The notes below the pieces were generated by a model that ran no database searches, was not told where the DNA came from, and saw only the letters and a list, made by a program, of their open reading frames with translations. 64,000 nucleotides of DNA, taken from positions 434,001 to 498,000 of the forward strand of contig NZ_STGL01000006.1 in NCBI RefSeq assembly GCF_004919085.1. Reading direction: 5' to 3'. The stretch comes from Nocardioides sp. GY 10127. GTDB taxonomy: Bacteria > Actinomycetota > Actinomycetes > Propionibacteriales > Nocardioidaceae. Made by a program: the position numbers and the translations under genes. Shown here piece by piece: positions 1-7,903 of this stretch (its first letter is position 1; the number at the start of each line of letters is the position of its first letter).

Positions 1-138
1 CTGGCCGGCACAGGCCTGGGGCTCCTCGGCCTCGAGTACGTCCGCCGGCGCCGCGACAGGCGGGTGGCGGCCGCGCAGGCCGCCGAGCAGGCGGACGAGG
101 TCTCCGCGACCGACGGGCCCGACGAGGCCACGGCGTGA
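1..138 (+). CDS. C-terminal end of a membrane protein (5' truncated)
   Basis: The reading frame is open from the first base and stops at TGA 136-138. The visible 45 residues begin with a short hydrophobic Gly/Leu stretch, followed by an Arg-rich patch (YVRRRRDRR) and an acidic, Ala-rich tail. This looks like the last transmembrane helix of an inner-membrane protein with a positive-inside cytoplasmic tail. The family cannot be told from this fragment. The downstream methyltransferase GTG overlaps this stop by four bases, so the two are probably cotranscribed. Confidence 0.55.
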   Translation: MAGTGLGLLGLEYVRRRRDRRVAAAQAAEQADEVSATDGPDEATA

Positions 139-764
139 GCGGACCCCTGCCGCCCACCCGCTGGGCGCAGGCGGGCGCCGGCACCTCCGACGGGTTCGGC
201 CGGACGTTCGGTCGACTGGTCGCCTCCGGCGCCGACGTCGACGGCGAGGCCCGGCTCGCGGACGCCCTCCTCCCCCGCGGCGGGCGGGTGCTCGACGTCG
301 GGGCGGGCATGGGCCGGGTCTCCGCGGCGCTGTCCGCGCGCGGGCACACCGTCGTCGCCGTCGAGCCGGACGCCGCCCTGGTCGAGCAGGCGCGGGCGAC
401 CTACCCGGGGCTCGACGTCCTGCCACTGGACGGCCTGGCGCTGTCCCCCGCGACCCTGGGCACCGAGCGTCCGCACGAGTACGACCTGGTCGTCCTGGTG
501 GGCAACGTCCTCGTCTTCGTCGCCGAGGGCACCGAGCAGCGGATGCTCAGCACGGTCCGCGGCCTGCTGGCCGGGCGCGGCCGCGTCCTCGTGGGCTTCC
601 ACCTGGCCGACGGGCCGCCCGCCGCGCGCAGGTACCGCCCCGAGGAGTTCGAGGCGGACGTCGAGGCGGCCGGCCTGCGGGTCGACGCCCGGTTCGGCAG
701 CTACGAGCTGCACCCGCCGGCCGACGACTACGCCGTGTGGCTGCTCAGCGCCGTGCGGGGCTGA
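135..764 (+). CDS. class I SAM-dependent methyltransferase
   Basis: This 209-residue protein has a Rossmann-fold methyltransferase core. Motif I (VLDVGAGMG, about residues 52-60) binds S-adenosylmethionine, and the acidic residue that usually contacts the ribose follows in AVEPD. A second strand (YDLVVLVGNVLVFV) matches the motif II/III region. The length suits a small stand-alone methyltransferase. The GTG start overlaps the stop of the upstream membrane-protein gene (GTGA), indicating translational coupling. The substrate is unknown. The next gene (DUF3027) is convergent, 27 bases away. Confidence 0.8.
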   Translation: MSGPLPPTRWAQAGAGTSDGFGRTFGRLVASGADVDGEARLADALLPRGGRVLDVGAGMGRVSAALSARGHTVVAVEPDAALVEQARATYPGLDVLPLDGLALSPATLGTERPHEYDLVVLVGNVLVFVAEGTEQRMLSTVRGLLAGRGRVLVGFHLADGPPAARRYRPEEFEADVEAAGLRVDARFGSYELHPPADDYAVWLLSAVRG

Positions 765-791
765 GCGGAGCCCGAGCGGGCGGCGCGAGCC

Positions 792-1580
792 TCAGAAGGA
801 CTCGACGTTGTCGGCGGCCAGGTCGTCGACGTACGGCTCCGGCATCGGCTGGGGCTCGTGCTTCTTGGCGAGCCGGACCTCGGAGTGGGCGCCGCAGCCG
901 TGGCCCAGCGCGACCACGCGTCCGTCGTCGTTGGCGTCCCCGTTGGCGCACACGCCGAACGTCTCCGCCAGCGGCCCGTTGAGGCGGACGAGGAAGCCGC
1001 AGGTGTCGCAGGAGTCGGGCGCGGCCTGGGCCAGCGGGCTGCCGGGGCCGCCGTCGCCGTCCCACCAGCGCTGCGCGGCCTGCTCGCGGCCCTCCGGGCC
1101 GAGCGTGCGCGGACGGCCGAGGAACAGCTCGCGGGCCACGTCGCGGACCTGGGCCTTCTCGTCGGTGTCCAGCGGGTCGTCGCCGAAGGAGTAGGTGGGC
1201 ACGAGCCGCGGGTCGTCGTCCTCGACCGGCAGGAGGTCGCCCGGAGAGAGGTCGCCCGGCCGGATGCGCTCGCGGTAGGGCACCCACGCCGGGGCGACGA
1301 TCGCGTCGTCGCCGGGCAGCAGGACGACCTCGTCCACCGTGATCGTGCGCTGGCGCGACGCGCGGGTCAGCGTGACGGCCCAGCGCCACCCGACGTAGCC
1401 GGGTCGCGCGCAGGCGAAGTAGTGGGTGACGAGACGCTCGCCCTCGACCTCGTGACCGAGGTGCTCGCCGATGTCGGAGGCGTCGTCGACGTCACCGAGC
1501 AGGGCGGACCGCGCGGCCTCGACGGCACCGACGGTGACGGCGTCCGGCTTCTGACGGGCGGTGGTCCTCACGGGGGCCAT
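792..1580 (-). CDS. DUF3027 family protein
   Basis: This 262-residue protein resembles the actinobacterial DUF3027 family, whose function is unknown. Visible hallmarks are an HEVEGERLVTHYFAC segment near the N-terminus, YVGWRWAVTLTRA with VVLLPGDDAIVAPAWVP in the middle, and a C-terminal cysteine cluster (CDTCGFLVRL, then Cys-Ala-Asn-Gly and GHGCGAHSE) that could bind zinc. The frame stays open far upstream, but ATG 1580 is chosen because AGGACAGG lies a few bases ahead of it and the family begins near there. It converges with the methyltransferase and diverges from the MFS gene. Confidence 0.8.
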   Translation of the reverse strand: MAPVRTTARQKPDAVTVGAVEAARSALLGDVDDASDIGEHLGHEVEGERLVTHYFACARPGYVGWRWAVTLTRASRQRTITVDEVVLLPGDDAIVAPAWVPYRERIRPGDLSPGDLLPVEDDDPRLVPTYSFGDDPLDTDEKAQVRDVARELFLGRPRTLGPEGREQAAQRWWDGDGGPGSPLAQAAPDSCDTCGFLVRLNGPLAETFGVCANGDANDDGRVVALGHGCGAHSEVRLAKKHEPQPMPEPYVDDLAADNVESF

Positions 1581-1688
1581 GATGCCTGTCCTCGTGGCGC
1601 CCCGCCTCATCGGGGCCCCGGCGGGCGTGTCCGAGCAGACAGCGGGTGGCTCCCGGAGCCGCTGGGCCGCCCCGGCAGGATGGGGCGC

Positions 1689-3149
1689 GTGGGTGCGACC
1701 GACGAGAGCGGGACGGACCGGTCGACGTCGCAGCGACGGGGCCGGCCCAGAGTGGACGCCGCCGCCGTGGGGCGGGGCGCGGCCACCGGGGCGCGGGCCA
1801 CGGCGCGGGCCACGGCGCGAGGGACGACCCGCGCCGCCCGCTACGTCGGCCGCCAGACCCGCCGTGCCGCCGGGGCGCAGGGCGCGGAGGCGTCCGGGCT
1901 GAACCGCCTCATCTACCTGCACGCCGCCAACGCGGCCGGGGACGCGGCGATCGCCATCGCGCTGGCCGGGACGCTGTTCTTCCAGGTGCCCTCCGCCGAG
2001 GCGAAGGGCCAGGTGACGCTGTTCCTCGCCGTCACGATGCTGCCGTTCGCGGTGGTGGCGCCGTTCATCGGCCCGACCCTGGACCGCTTCGGGCACGGAC
2101 GCCGCTGGGCGATCGCGACCACGATGGCCGTGCGCGCCTTCCTGGCGTGGGTGCTGGCCGGCGCCGTGAGCGGGGGCGAGGCCGAGCTGTTCGGGGCGGC
2201 GCTCGGGGTGCTCGTGGCCAGCAAGGCCTACGGGGTCACCCGGGCCGCGGCCGTGCCGCGACTGCGCCCCAAGGGGATGAGCCTCGTGCGGGCCAACGGG
2301 CGCGTCTCGCTGGCGGGCATGGCGGGCACCGCGGTGTCGGCGCCGGTGGCGCTCCTGGCCTCGCTCGCCGGGTCGCAGTGGGCGCTGCGCTACGCCTTCG
2401 TCCTCTTCCTCGTCGCCGTGGTGTGCGCCGTGCGGCTGCCCGCACGGGTCGACTCCGCCGCCGGCGAGGAGCCGTTCGCCCTGCCGTCGCGGGAGGCGTC
2501 ACCGGGCGCGGCGGCCGGCGACGGCGCGGGCCGGGACGGTGCGGGCGCCCGGCTTCTCACCGCCCTGCGCCGCGTGCTCGCCGTGCCGCCCAGCGTCCGG
2601 TTCGCCCTGCTGGCCAACCTCGGCCCACGGTTCGTCTCGGGCTTCCTGCTCATGTTCCTGGCGTTCCTGCTGCGGGAGAACCCGCCCGCGAGCGCCCTGT
2701 CCGGCGAGGTGCTGGTCGCCGTCGTGGTCGGCGCGGCCGCCGTGGGGAACGGCGCCGGCGTGGCCGCAGCCTCCCTGCTGCGCCGCCTCGACCCCCGCGT
2801 CACGGTGCTCGCCGCGCTCGTGGCGGACGCCGTCGCGCTCGCCCTCGCCCTGGCCGCCTACGGCGTCGTGCCGCTCGCCGTCCTGGGGCTCGTCGCCGGG
2901 CTCTCGCAGTCGCTGGCGAAGTTCTGCCTGGACTCCACGATCCAGGCGGACGTCGCGCCGACCGTGCAGGCCAGCACGTTCGCCCGCAGCGACACGACCC
3001 TCCAGGTGGCCTGGGTGGTCGGCGGGCTGACCGGCGTCGCGCTGCCGGTCGACCCGGCGCGCGTCGGCCTCGGGGTCGCCACTGCCGTCCTCGTGGCCTT
3101 CACCGCGCTGGTCGTCAGCCGGGCGCGCGGCGGCGCCGGCCGGGGCTGA
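1689..3149 (+). CDS. MFS transporter
   Basis: A polytopic membrane protein of about 486 residues with some ten to twelve hydrophobic segments. It has the MFS loop 2-3 signature in the form GPTLDRFGHGRRWAI and a long basic, Ala/Arg-rich N-terminal cytosolic tail before the first helix. A charged Gly/Ala-rich loop separates the two six-helix halves. The substrate is not identifiable. Two starts compete: ATG 1680, which directly abuts AGG, and in-frame GTG 1689. The latter is preferred because CAGGAT lies seven bases ahead, as at other starts here, and an AGGA sits at good distance. The insertion element begins about 40 bp beyond the stop. Confidence 0.75.
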   Translation: MGATDESGTDRSTSQRRGRPRVDAAAVGRGAATGARATARATARGTTRAARYVGRQTRRAAGAQGAEASGLNRLIYLHAANAAGDAAIAIALAGTLFFQVPSAEAKGQVTLFLAVTMLPFAVVAPFIGPTLDRFGHGRRWAIATTMAVRAFLAWVLAGAVSGGEAELFGAALGVLVASKAYGVTRAAAVPRLRPKGMSLVRANGRVSLAGMAGTAVSAPVALLASLAGSQWALRYAFVLFLVAVVCAVRLPARVDSAAGEEPFALPSREASPGAAAGDGAGRDGAGARLLTALRRVLAVPPSVRFALLANLGPRFVSGFLLMFLAFLLRENPPASALSGEVLVAVVVGAAAVGNGAGVAAASLLRRLDPRVTVLAALVADAVALALALAAYGVVPLAVLGLVAGLSQSLAKFCLDSTIQADVAPTVQASTFARSDTTLQVAWVVGGLTGVALPVDPARVGLGVATAVLVAFTALVVSRARGGAGRG

Positions 3150-3188
3150 GCCGGACGGCCCTCACCCGTCGGTTCGGGAGAGCGACCC

Positions 3189-3191
3189 TCA
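3189..3191. repeat. left copy of 3-bp target-site duplication (TCA)
   Basis: TCA directly precedes the left terminal inverted repeat and is repeated at 4977-4979 directly after the right one. A 3-bp TNA duplication is known for some groups of the IS5 family. Confidence 0.75.
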
Positions 3192-3209
3192 CTGGGTGTG
3201 TCCCTATTG
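3192..3209 (+). repeat. left terminal inverted repeat (IRL) of the IS5-like element
   Basis: 18 bases, CTGGGTGTGTCCCTATTG, perfectly complementary to 4959-4976. The match ends at the next internal base (T on the left, G on the complemented right end). Confidence 0.88.
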
Positions 3210-3241
3210 TCGTGGGAAGTCCGGTCGTCACCGTGCAGGGC

Positions 3242-4068
3242 ATGGCGTACGCAAGTGACCTGACCGACGAGCAGTGGGACCTCCTGGAGCCGGTGTTCAA
3301 CCAGCCGGGAAAGCGCGGCCGCAGGCACGCCGAGGACCTGCGCTCCGTGGTAGACGCGATGCTCTACATCGTGCAGACCGGGTGCCAATGGCGCTACCTG
3401 CCGGAGTCGTTCGGACCTTGGACCCGGGTTTGGTCGCAGTTCCGCCGCTGGTCCCGCAACGGCACTTGGGCACGAGCCCTCGCCGTGCTGCACGAGGCCG
3501 CGCGCGCGGTCGATGGCCGCGCAGAGGCGACGCCGTCGATGGTGGTCATCGACACGCACCTCGCTCGCGGGGCATCCAACGGCGGCCGCACCTTTCACGA
3601 GCGCGGCGGCCCTACGGACGCACCAAGGGCGCCAAGCGCATTGTGGCGGTCGACGTCACCGGACTCCCGATAGGTGCGCTGGTCGTGCCGGCCTCCACCC
3701 ACGAGAACCGCGCCAGTGAGCTCATGTTGGAGCACCTCACTGGCCAAGGCGCCACCGGGCGGCTCGAGCTGGTCCTCGTAGACCGTGGGGTCACCGCGGC
3801 CGCTGCCCGCACGCTCGGTGGCCTCTACGACGTCGAGGTGCGCCGGGTCGGGTGGGACGACAAGCAACCGGTGTTCCGCCCCATCCAGCACGTTTGGCGG
3901 GTCGAGGTCGCCCATGGCCGACTCGGACGCTCCCGCCGTCTTGCGAAGTCGTTCGAGAACACGACCGCCTCAGCGACCGGCCGACTCCAGGTCGCCTGCA
4001 TCGCGACCATGCTCCGCCACATCTCACGGACGCGACGCGGCCGACCGATGCTCGCCAACGCCGCGTGA
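3242..4068 (+). CDS. IS5 family transposase, two frames joined by a -1 shift
   Basis: The first frame (ATG 3242 to 3673) encodes a DUF4096-like N-terminal domain (LTDEQWDLLEPVF, CQWRYLP) and the first catalytic Asp in MVVIDTH (D104). The second frame, ending at 4068, supplies GRTKGAKRIVAVDVTGLP, the second Asp (LVLVDRG) and the catalytic Glu (WRVE) of DDE_Tnp_1. The frames meet at 3605-3613: re-reading the last C of GGC 3608-3610 changes CCT-ACG to CCC-TAC and restores the expected PYGRTKG. This is either programmed -1 slippage, which is proposed for part of the IS5 family, or a one-base loss from a C run. All three catalytic residues remain. GTG 3233 is an alternative start. Confidence 0.8.
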
Positions 4069-4186
4069 GCGGCGTCGGTTCGGTCACCTCGCGCAATGCG
4101 GCACGTGAGTGCGTTTCGTCGCGGGTGCGACCGTACGAGACGCCCATACTGGGCCGATCTGGGGTCCCGTCAGGAAGGTCGTCGTC

Positions 4187-4912
4187 TTGAGGTTTTCGAG
4201 CCTGCTTGCGGTGTTCGGACACCCCGATGACGAGTCACTGGCCGCGGGCGGCATCCTCGCTCAACATGCCGCAGCAGGCGCGCGGACTGCCGTCGTCACC
4301 GCCACGTGGGCTCCGGACACGCAACGAGTAGCCGAGCTGACTGATGCGCTGAGGATCCTTGGTGCGGGTGAGCCGAGGATGCTCGGATACGCCGACGCGA
4401 AGGTCCCGGAGTCTGCTCCGGGCCGTCCCCGCTGGTGCGATGCGCCGCTTGACGAAGCCGTACACCGGCTCGTGATGCAGATCCGCGAGTTCCGTCCGGA
4501 AGCCCTGGTGACCTTCGACGCCTATGGCGGTCTGACCGGCCACCCCGATCATGTGCACACCCATCGCGTGACCATGCTGGCCGCCGAGGCAGCCGGTATG
4601 GACGTGTATCCCGATGCGGGCCATCCTTGGGCGCCGAGCGCCGTCTACTTGGCGACCCACCCGTGTTCGTCGGTAGAGCGGATCGAGGAGATCATCGGCG
4701 CTCGAAGAGCCGTGTACGCCGCTCCGGACGAACAGGTCACAGACCGAGTGGACGTTTCGCCCTGGCTGGAACAGAAGGTGGCCGCAATCCTCGCCCACCG
4801 CTCGGAAGTTGACCGAGGCGCTCTTCCTGGGCTCATCGCCCGTCTGTCACCGATGGACCGCGAGGAACTTCTCTCGACTGAGTGGTTCATCCGTCGCCCC
4901 CTGGCCTGCTGA
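4187..4912 (+). CDS. PIG-L family deacetylase (IS passenger)
   Basis: A 241-residue zinc-dependent N-deacetylase of the PIG-L/LmbE superfamily, which includes MshB and removes acetyl groups from GlcNAc-type amino sugars. The zinc-binding AHPDDE-type motif appears as GHPDDES near residue 10, and the second metal motif as HPDHVHTHR mid-protein. TTG 4187 is chosen because AGGAAGG ends eight bases upstream and the family starts just before this motif; the frame is also open from GTG 4109. The gene follows the transposase on the same strand, 118 bp downstream, and lies inside the terminal inverted repeats. The substrate is unknown. A detoxification or resistance role is speculation. Confidence 0.82.
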   Translation: MRFSSLLAVFGHPDDESLAAGGILAQHAAAGARTAVVTATWAPDTQRVAELTDALRILGAGEPRMLGYADAKVPESAPGRPRWCDAPLDEAVHRLVMQIREFRPEALVTFDAYGGLTGHPDHVHTHRVTMLAAEAAGMDVYPDAGHPWAPSAVYLATHPCSSVERIEEIIGARRAVYAAPDEQVTDRVDVSPWLEQKVAAILAHRSEVDRGALPGLIARLSPMDREELLSTEWFIRRPLAC

Positions 4913-4958
4913 ACCAGATGTAGCTAGTTCATCGCCAGAGCCAGGGCTCGGAGCCGAC

Positions 4959-4976
4959 CAATAGGGACACACCCAG
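4959..4976 (-). repeat. right terminal inverted repeat (IRR) of the IS5-like element
   Basis: Exact complement of the left repeat at 3192-3209. It lies 46 bp beyond the PIG-L stop codon. Confidence 0.88.
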
Positions 4977-4979
4977 TCA
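4977..4979. repeat. right copy of target-site duplication, also the stop codon of the cold-shock gene
   Basis: TCA on the + strand reads TGA on the - strand and is the in-frame stop of the cold-shock gene. The duplication therefore regenerated the stop codon at the junction. Confidence 0.75.
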
Positions 4980-5372
4980 GAGCTCCAGCTCGTCGGCGAG
5001 GGCGCGCAGCACCTTGGCGGTCTGCCGCGCGGCCTGGCGCTCGGGGTGCCGTCCGTGACGGTAGGCCTCGCCCATCGCGTCGAGGAGCCGGATGGCGTCC
5101 TCGGTGATGGTGGCCAGCTGGTCCGGCTTCTTGCGGCGGGCGGCGGCCTGGTTGCGGGAGACCGAGGCGGGCGCGTCGAGCACGGTGACGGCGAGCGCCT
5201 GCTCACCGCGGCGGCCCTGGGCCACGCCGAACTCCACGCGGGTGCCGGCCTTGAGGGGGCCGGTGCCCGCGGGCAGCGCGTCGGCGCGCACGTACACGTC
5301 CGGCCCGTCCTCGCGGGAGAGGAAGCCGAAGCCCTTCTCGGCGTCGTACCACTTCACCTTGCCAGTCGGCAC
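4977..5372 (-). CDS. cold-shock domain protein with C-terminal extension
   Basis: A 131-residue protein. Residues 1-66 form a cold-shock (OB-fold) domain with the RNP1 motif KGFGFLS and an RNP2-like VYVRADAL, which bind single-stranded nucleic acid. The remaining 65 residues are a basic then helical tail (ARRKKPDQLATITEDAIRLL) of the kind seen in longer actinobacterial Csp proteins such as mycobacterial CspB. GTG 5372 is chosen because GGGGGAGAG precedes it and the domain starts at PTGKVKWYD. A TATTCT hexamer at 5468-5463 is a plausible -10. The stop codon coincides with the IS target duplication, so the coding sequence is intact but its original 3' region is now displaced. Confidence 0.88.
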   Translation of the reverse strand: MPTGKVKWYDAEKGFGFLSREDGPDVYVRADALPAGTGPLKAGTRVEFGVAQGRRGEQALAVTVLDAPASVSRNQAAARRKKPDQLATITEDAIRLLDAMGEAYRHGRHPERQAARQTAKVLRALADELEL

Positions 5373-5504
5373 AGCTGCTCTCCCCCTAGGTCGCTGCTCG
5401 GTTCCTCGCGGGCGGCTCGGGCCGCTCCCGCGTGCGGGCGCGCAGGCGCGACCCGACGGCAAAGAATAGGTCCGACCGGGCGCCGACCCCACTTCGGCGC
5501 GGGC

Positions 5505-6251
5505 TCAGCGCTCGAGCAGCTGGGGCAGGAGCGTGAGGACGCCGACGACCAGCCCGGCCAGGTTGGCCAGCAGCATGAACCAGACCCACACGAGCACGGG
5601 CACGCCGCTCACGCGGGCGAGCTGCTCGGGGTCGGAGCCGCGGCGGCCGGCCGGGCCGCGGCCCAGGAGCTCCAGGAGGGGTCGCGGCGCGGAGAGCAGC
5701 AGCAGCCAGGTGACGAGGTAGGCGGCCACGCTGGGCCACGGCTCGGCACCCCACCAGCCCAGGGCCGCGACGAGCCCGCCGAGCAGCACGAGGACGAGCG
5801 CGCCGTAGGCGTTGCGCACCCACACGAGCAGCAGCAGGGCCATGACGACGAGCAGCCACAGCAGCGCCAGGGGCCGTCCCGCGGCCAGCAGCAGGGCCGC
5901 CACCACGCCGAGGGCGGCCGGGGCCAGGTAGCCGGCGGCCAGCATCGCGACCATGCCGGGGCCGGTCGGTCGCCCGCGCGAGAGCGTCACGCCGGAGGTG
6001 TCGGAGTGCAGCCGGATGCCGGCGAGCCGACGACCCACGAGCACCGCGACCAGCGCGTGCCCCGCCTCGTGCACCACGGTCACGCCGGTGCGCACCGTGT
6101 GCCAGGTCAGCGAGGAGACCACCAGGACGGCGGCGACCACGCCGGTCACGACCACCACCCACACCGCCGGCAGCGGCTGCCGGGAGGTGGCGTCCGCCCA
6201 CACCCGGGCCAGGACGAGGCCGGCTCCGGCCAGGAGCCCGTCGGCGCTCAC
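5505..6251 (-). CDS. M50-like integral membrane metallopeptidase
   Basis: A 248-residue membrane protein with an HEAGH zinc-binding motif (residues 61-65) at the end of the second hydrophobic segment, followed by further helices. This is the layout of the M50B-type peptidase-like family. A second-helix Asp motif of classical site-2 proteases is not obvious, so activity is uncertain. The GTG start lies three bases after the stop of the upstream HAD-LarE gene, so the two form an operon. The substrate is unknown. Confidence 0.75.
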   Translation of the reverse strand: MSADGLLAGAGLVLARVWADATSRQPLPAVWVVVVTGVVAAVLVVSSLTWHTVRTGVTVVHEAGHALVAVLVGRRLAGIRLHSDTSGVTLSRGRPTGPGMVAMLAAGYLAPAALGVVAALLLAAGRPLALLWLLVVMALLLLVWVRNAYGALVLVLLGGLVAALGWWGAEPWPSVAAYLVTWLLLLSAPRPLLELLGRGPAGRRGSDPEQLARVSGVPVLVWVWFMLLANLAGLVVGVLTLLPQLLER

Positions 6252-6254
6252 GTC

Positions 6255-7712
6255 CTACCTCCAGCGCTCGGGGTCGGGGAGCAGCTCGTTCATCGACCCG
6301 GACCGGAAGCCGCGCGGGTCGACCTCCGCGGTCGCGAAGCCGGCGGCCACGACCGCCTCGACCACGGCGGCGGCCAGCCCGGGGTCGTGCGCCAGGGGTC
6401 CGGTCGCCAGGTCGGCGTCCACCTCGACGCGGGCGCCGCGCTCGCCGAGGTCGCGCACCCGCAGGTCGCGGGCGGGCAGGCCGTGCTCGGCGAGCACCTC
6501 CCGGACGTCGGTCTCGGCGCGCTCGACGCGGGCGAGGCGCTCGGGGCTGACCTCGACGCCGTAGGCGATCCGCGAGGAGAGGCAGGCGGCGGCGGGCTTG
6601 TCCCAGGTCGGCAGCGACCACGCGCGCGACGCGGCGCGGACCTGCGCCTTGGTGAGCCCCGCGTCGGCCAGCGGCGTGACGGCGCCGGCCTCGGCGGCGG
6701 CCCGGATGCCGGGCCGGAAGCCCGCGGCCACGTCGTCGGCGTTGGTGCCGGTGGCCACGGCCGCGAGGCCGTGCTCGACCGCCAGCACGGAGAGGACGTC
6801 GAGCAGCTCGGCCTTGCAGAAGAAGCAGCGGTCGCCCGCGTTGGCGCGGTAGCCCTCGCGCTCCATCTCGTGGGTGTCGGGGGTGAGCACCCGGACCCCG
6901 AGGCTCTCCGCGAACGCCCGGGCCGGGTCCCGCTCGGCCTGGGGCAGGGAGTGGGAGTAGCCGGTCGCGGCCACGACGTTGCCCGCGCCGAGCGCACGCA
7001 CGGCGGCGGCGAGGAGGAAGGCGCTGTCCGCGCCGCCGGAGTAGGCCACCAGCACCGAGCCCAGGCCCCGCAGGCGCTGCTCGAGGTCGGCCAGCCGCCC
7101 GTTCAGCACGTGCCCGGCCAGCCAGGCGGGCAGGGCGTCCAGGGACTCGAGGACGACGTCCGTCCCGGCCGCCGTCAGCTCCTCCGCGGAGCAGGGTCCG
7201 GTGAGCACGCTGACGGAGACCGCACCGGCCGCCCGCGCGCCCTCGACGTCGTGCACGTGGTCGCCGACGTAGACCTGCGCGCCCTCGCGGGCCAGGACGT
7301 CGCCCTTGCCGTGGCCCCAGACGTTGCCGGTGACTGCGTCGACGGCGAGGCCGAGGTGGTCGACGTGCAGCTTGGCGTTGGCCTCGTGCTTGCCGGTGAC
7401 CACCACGACGCGTCCGCCCAGCCCGCGCACGGCCTCGACGGCCTCGACGGCGCCGGGCAGGAGCGGGGTCGCGGCGACCGCGAGGTCGGGGTAGAGCGCG
7501 CGGAAGCGGTCGACGGCCGGGCCCACACGGTCGGCGGGCAGGTGCGGGGCGAGCATCTGGTCCAGCGGCGGCCCGAGCTGCGCGGTGAGCTGCTCCACCG
7601 GGAGCTCGAGGCCCAGCTCGGAGCCGAGCTCGCGCAGGACGGCGCCGATCCCGGGGCGGGAGTCGACCAGGGTCATGTCGAGGTCGAAGCCGACGACGAG
7701 GGGAGGCACCAC
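6255..7712 (-). CDS. larE: HAD hydrolase fused to LarE-like sulfur transferase
   Basis: A 485-residue two-domain protein. Residues 1-200 are a HAD phosphatase-like domain with motif I FDLDMTLVD (D10, D12), motif II VVVTGK and motif IV YVGDHVHD. Residues 205-485 are an ATP-pyrophosphatase of the LarE type, with the PP-loop YSGGADS (225-230), GDRCFFCK (C296 and C299, the first matching the sacrificial Cys region) and AACLSSRIAYG. LarE donates sulfur to a pyridinium precursor of the nickel-pincer nucleotide cofactor. No larA, larB or larC lies in the window. The GTG start is uncertain by one codon because two GTGs are adjacent. It is coupled to the downstream M50-like gene. Confidence 0.82.
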   Translation of the reverse strand: MVPPLVVGFDLDMTLVDSRPGIGAVLRELGSELGLELPVEQLTAQLGPPLDQMLAPHLPADRVGPAVDRFRALYPDLAVAATPLLPGAVEAVEAVRGLGGRVVVVTGKHEANAKLHVDHLGLAVDAVTGNVWGHGKGDVLAREGAQVYVGDHVHDVEGARAAGAVSVSVLTGPCSAEELTAAGTDVVLESLDALPAWLAGHVLNGRLADLEQRLRGLGSVLVAYSGGADSAFLLAAAVRALGAGNVVAATGYSHSLPQAERDPARAFAESLGVRVLTPDTHEMEREGYRANAGDRCFFCKAELLDVLSVLAVEHGLAAVATGTNADDVAAGFRPGIRAAAEAGAVTPLADAGLTKAQVRAASRAWSLPTWDKPAAACLSSRIAYGVEVSPERLARVERAETDVREVLAEHGLPARDLRVRDLGERGARVEVDADLATGPLAHDPGLAAAVVEAVVAAGFATAEVDPRGFRSGSMNELLPDPERWR

Positions 7713-7903
7713 GCGGCCAGGGTAGGAGGCGGCACCGACGCACGCGCCCCCGGCACCTCAGCCCGCGGGCCCGGCGTGCCGATCCTCACCACGGACGGCG
7801 GAAGGGCCGGACTGACGTCTCCCCCGCGACGGGGCTGCGGCCGGACGCCACTTCCGTCACACTGTGCACTTCGCCAGCACGAGAACGGTTCGGAGGTGAG
7901 GAC

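Larger units (their letters stand above)
3192..4976 (+). mobile_element. IS5-like insertion element with PIG-L passenger gene
   Basis: The 1785-bp element is bounded by perfect 18-bp inverted repeats (CTGGGTGTGTCCCTATTG at 3192-3209, its complement at 4959-4976) and flanked by a TCA duplication. Inside, on the same strand, are an IS5-type DDE transposase in two frames and a PIG-L deacetylase. Typical IS5 members are near 0.8-1.3 kb and carry only the transposase, so the passenger accounts for the extra length. Codon choice inside is less GC-extreme than in the flanks, with more A/T at third positions, consistent with recent acquisition. The right edge lies in the stop codon of the cold-shock gene without damaging it. 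Confidence 0.88.
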
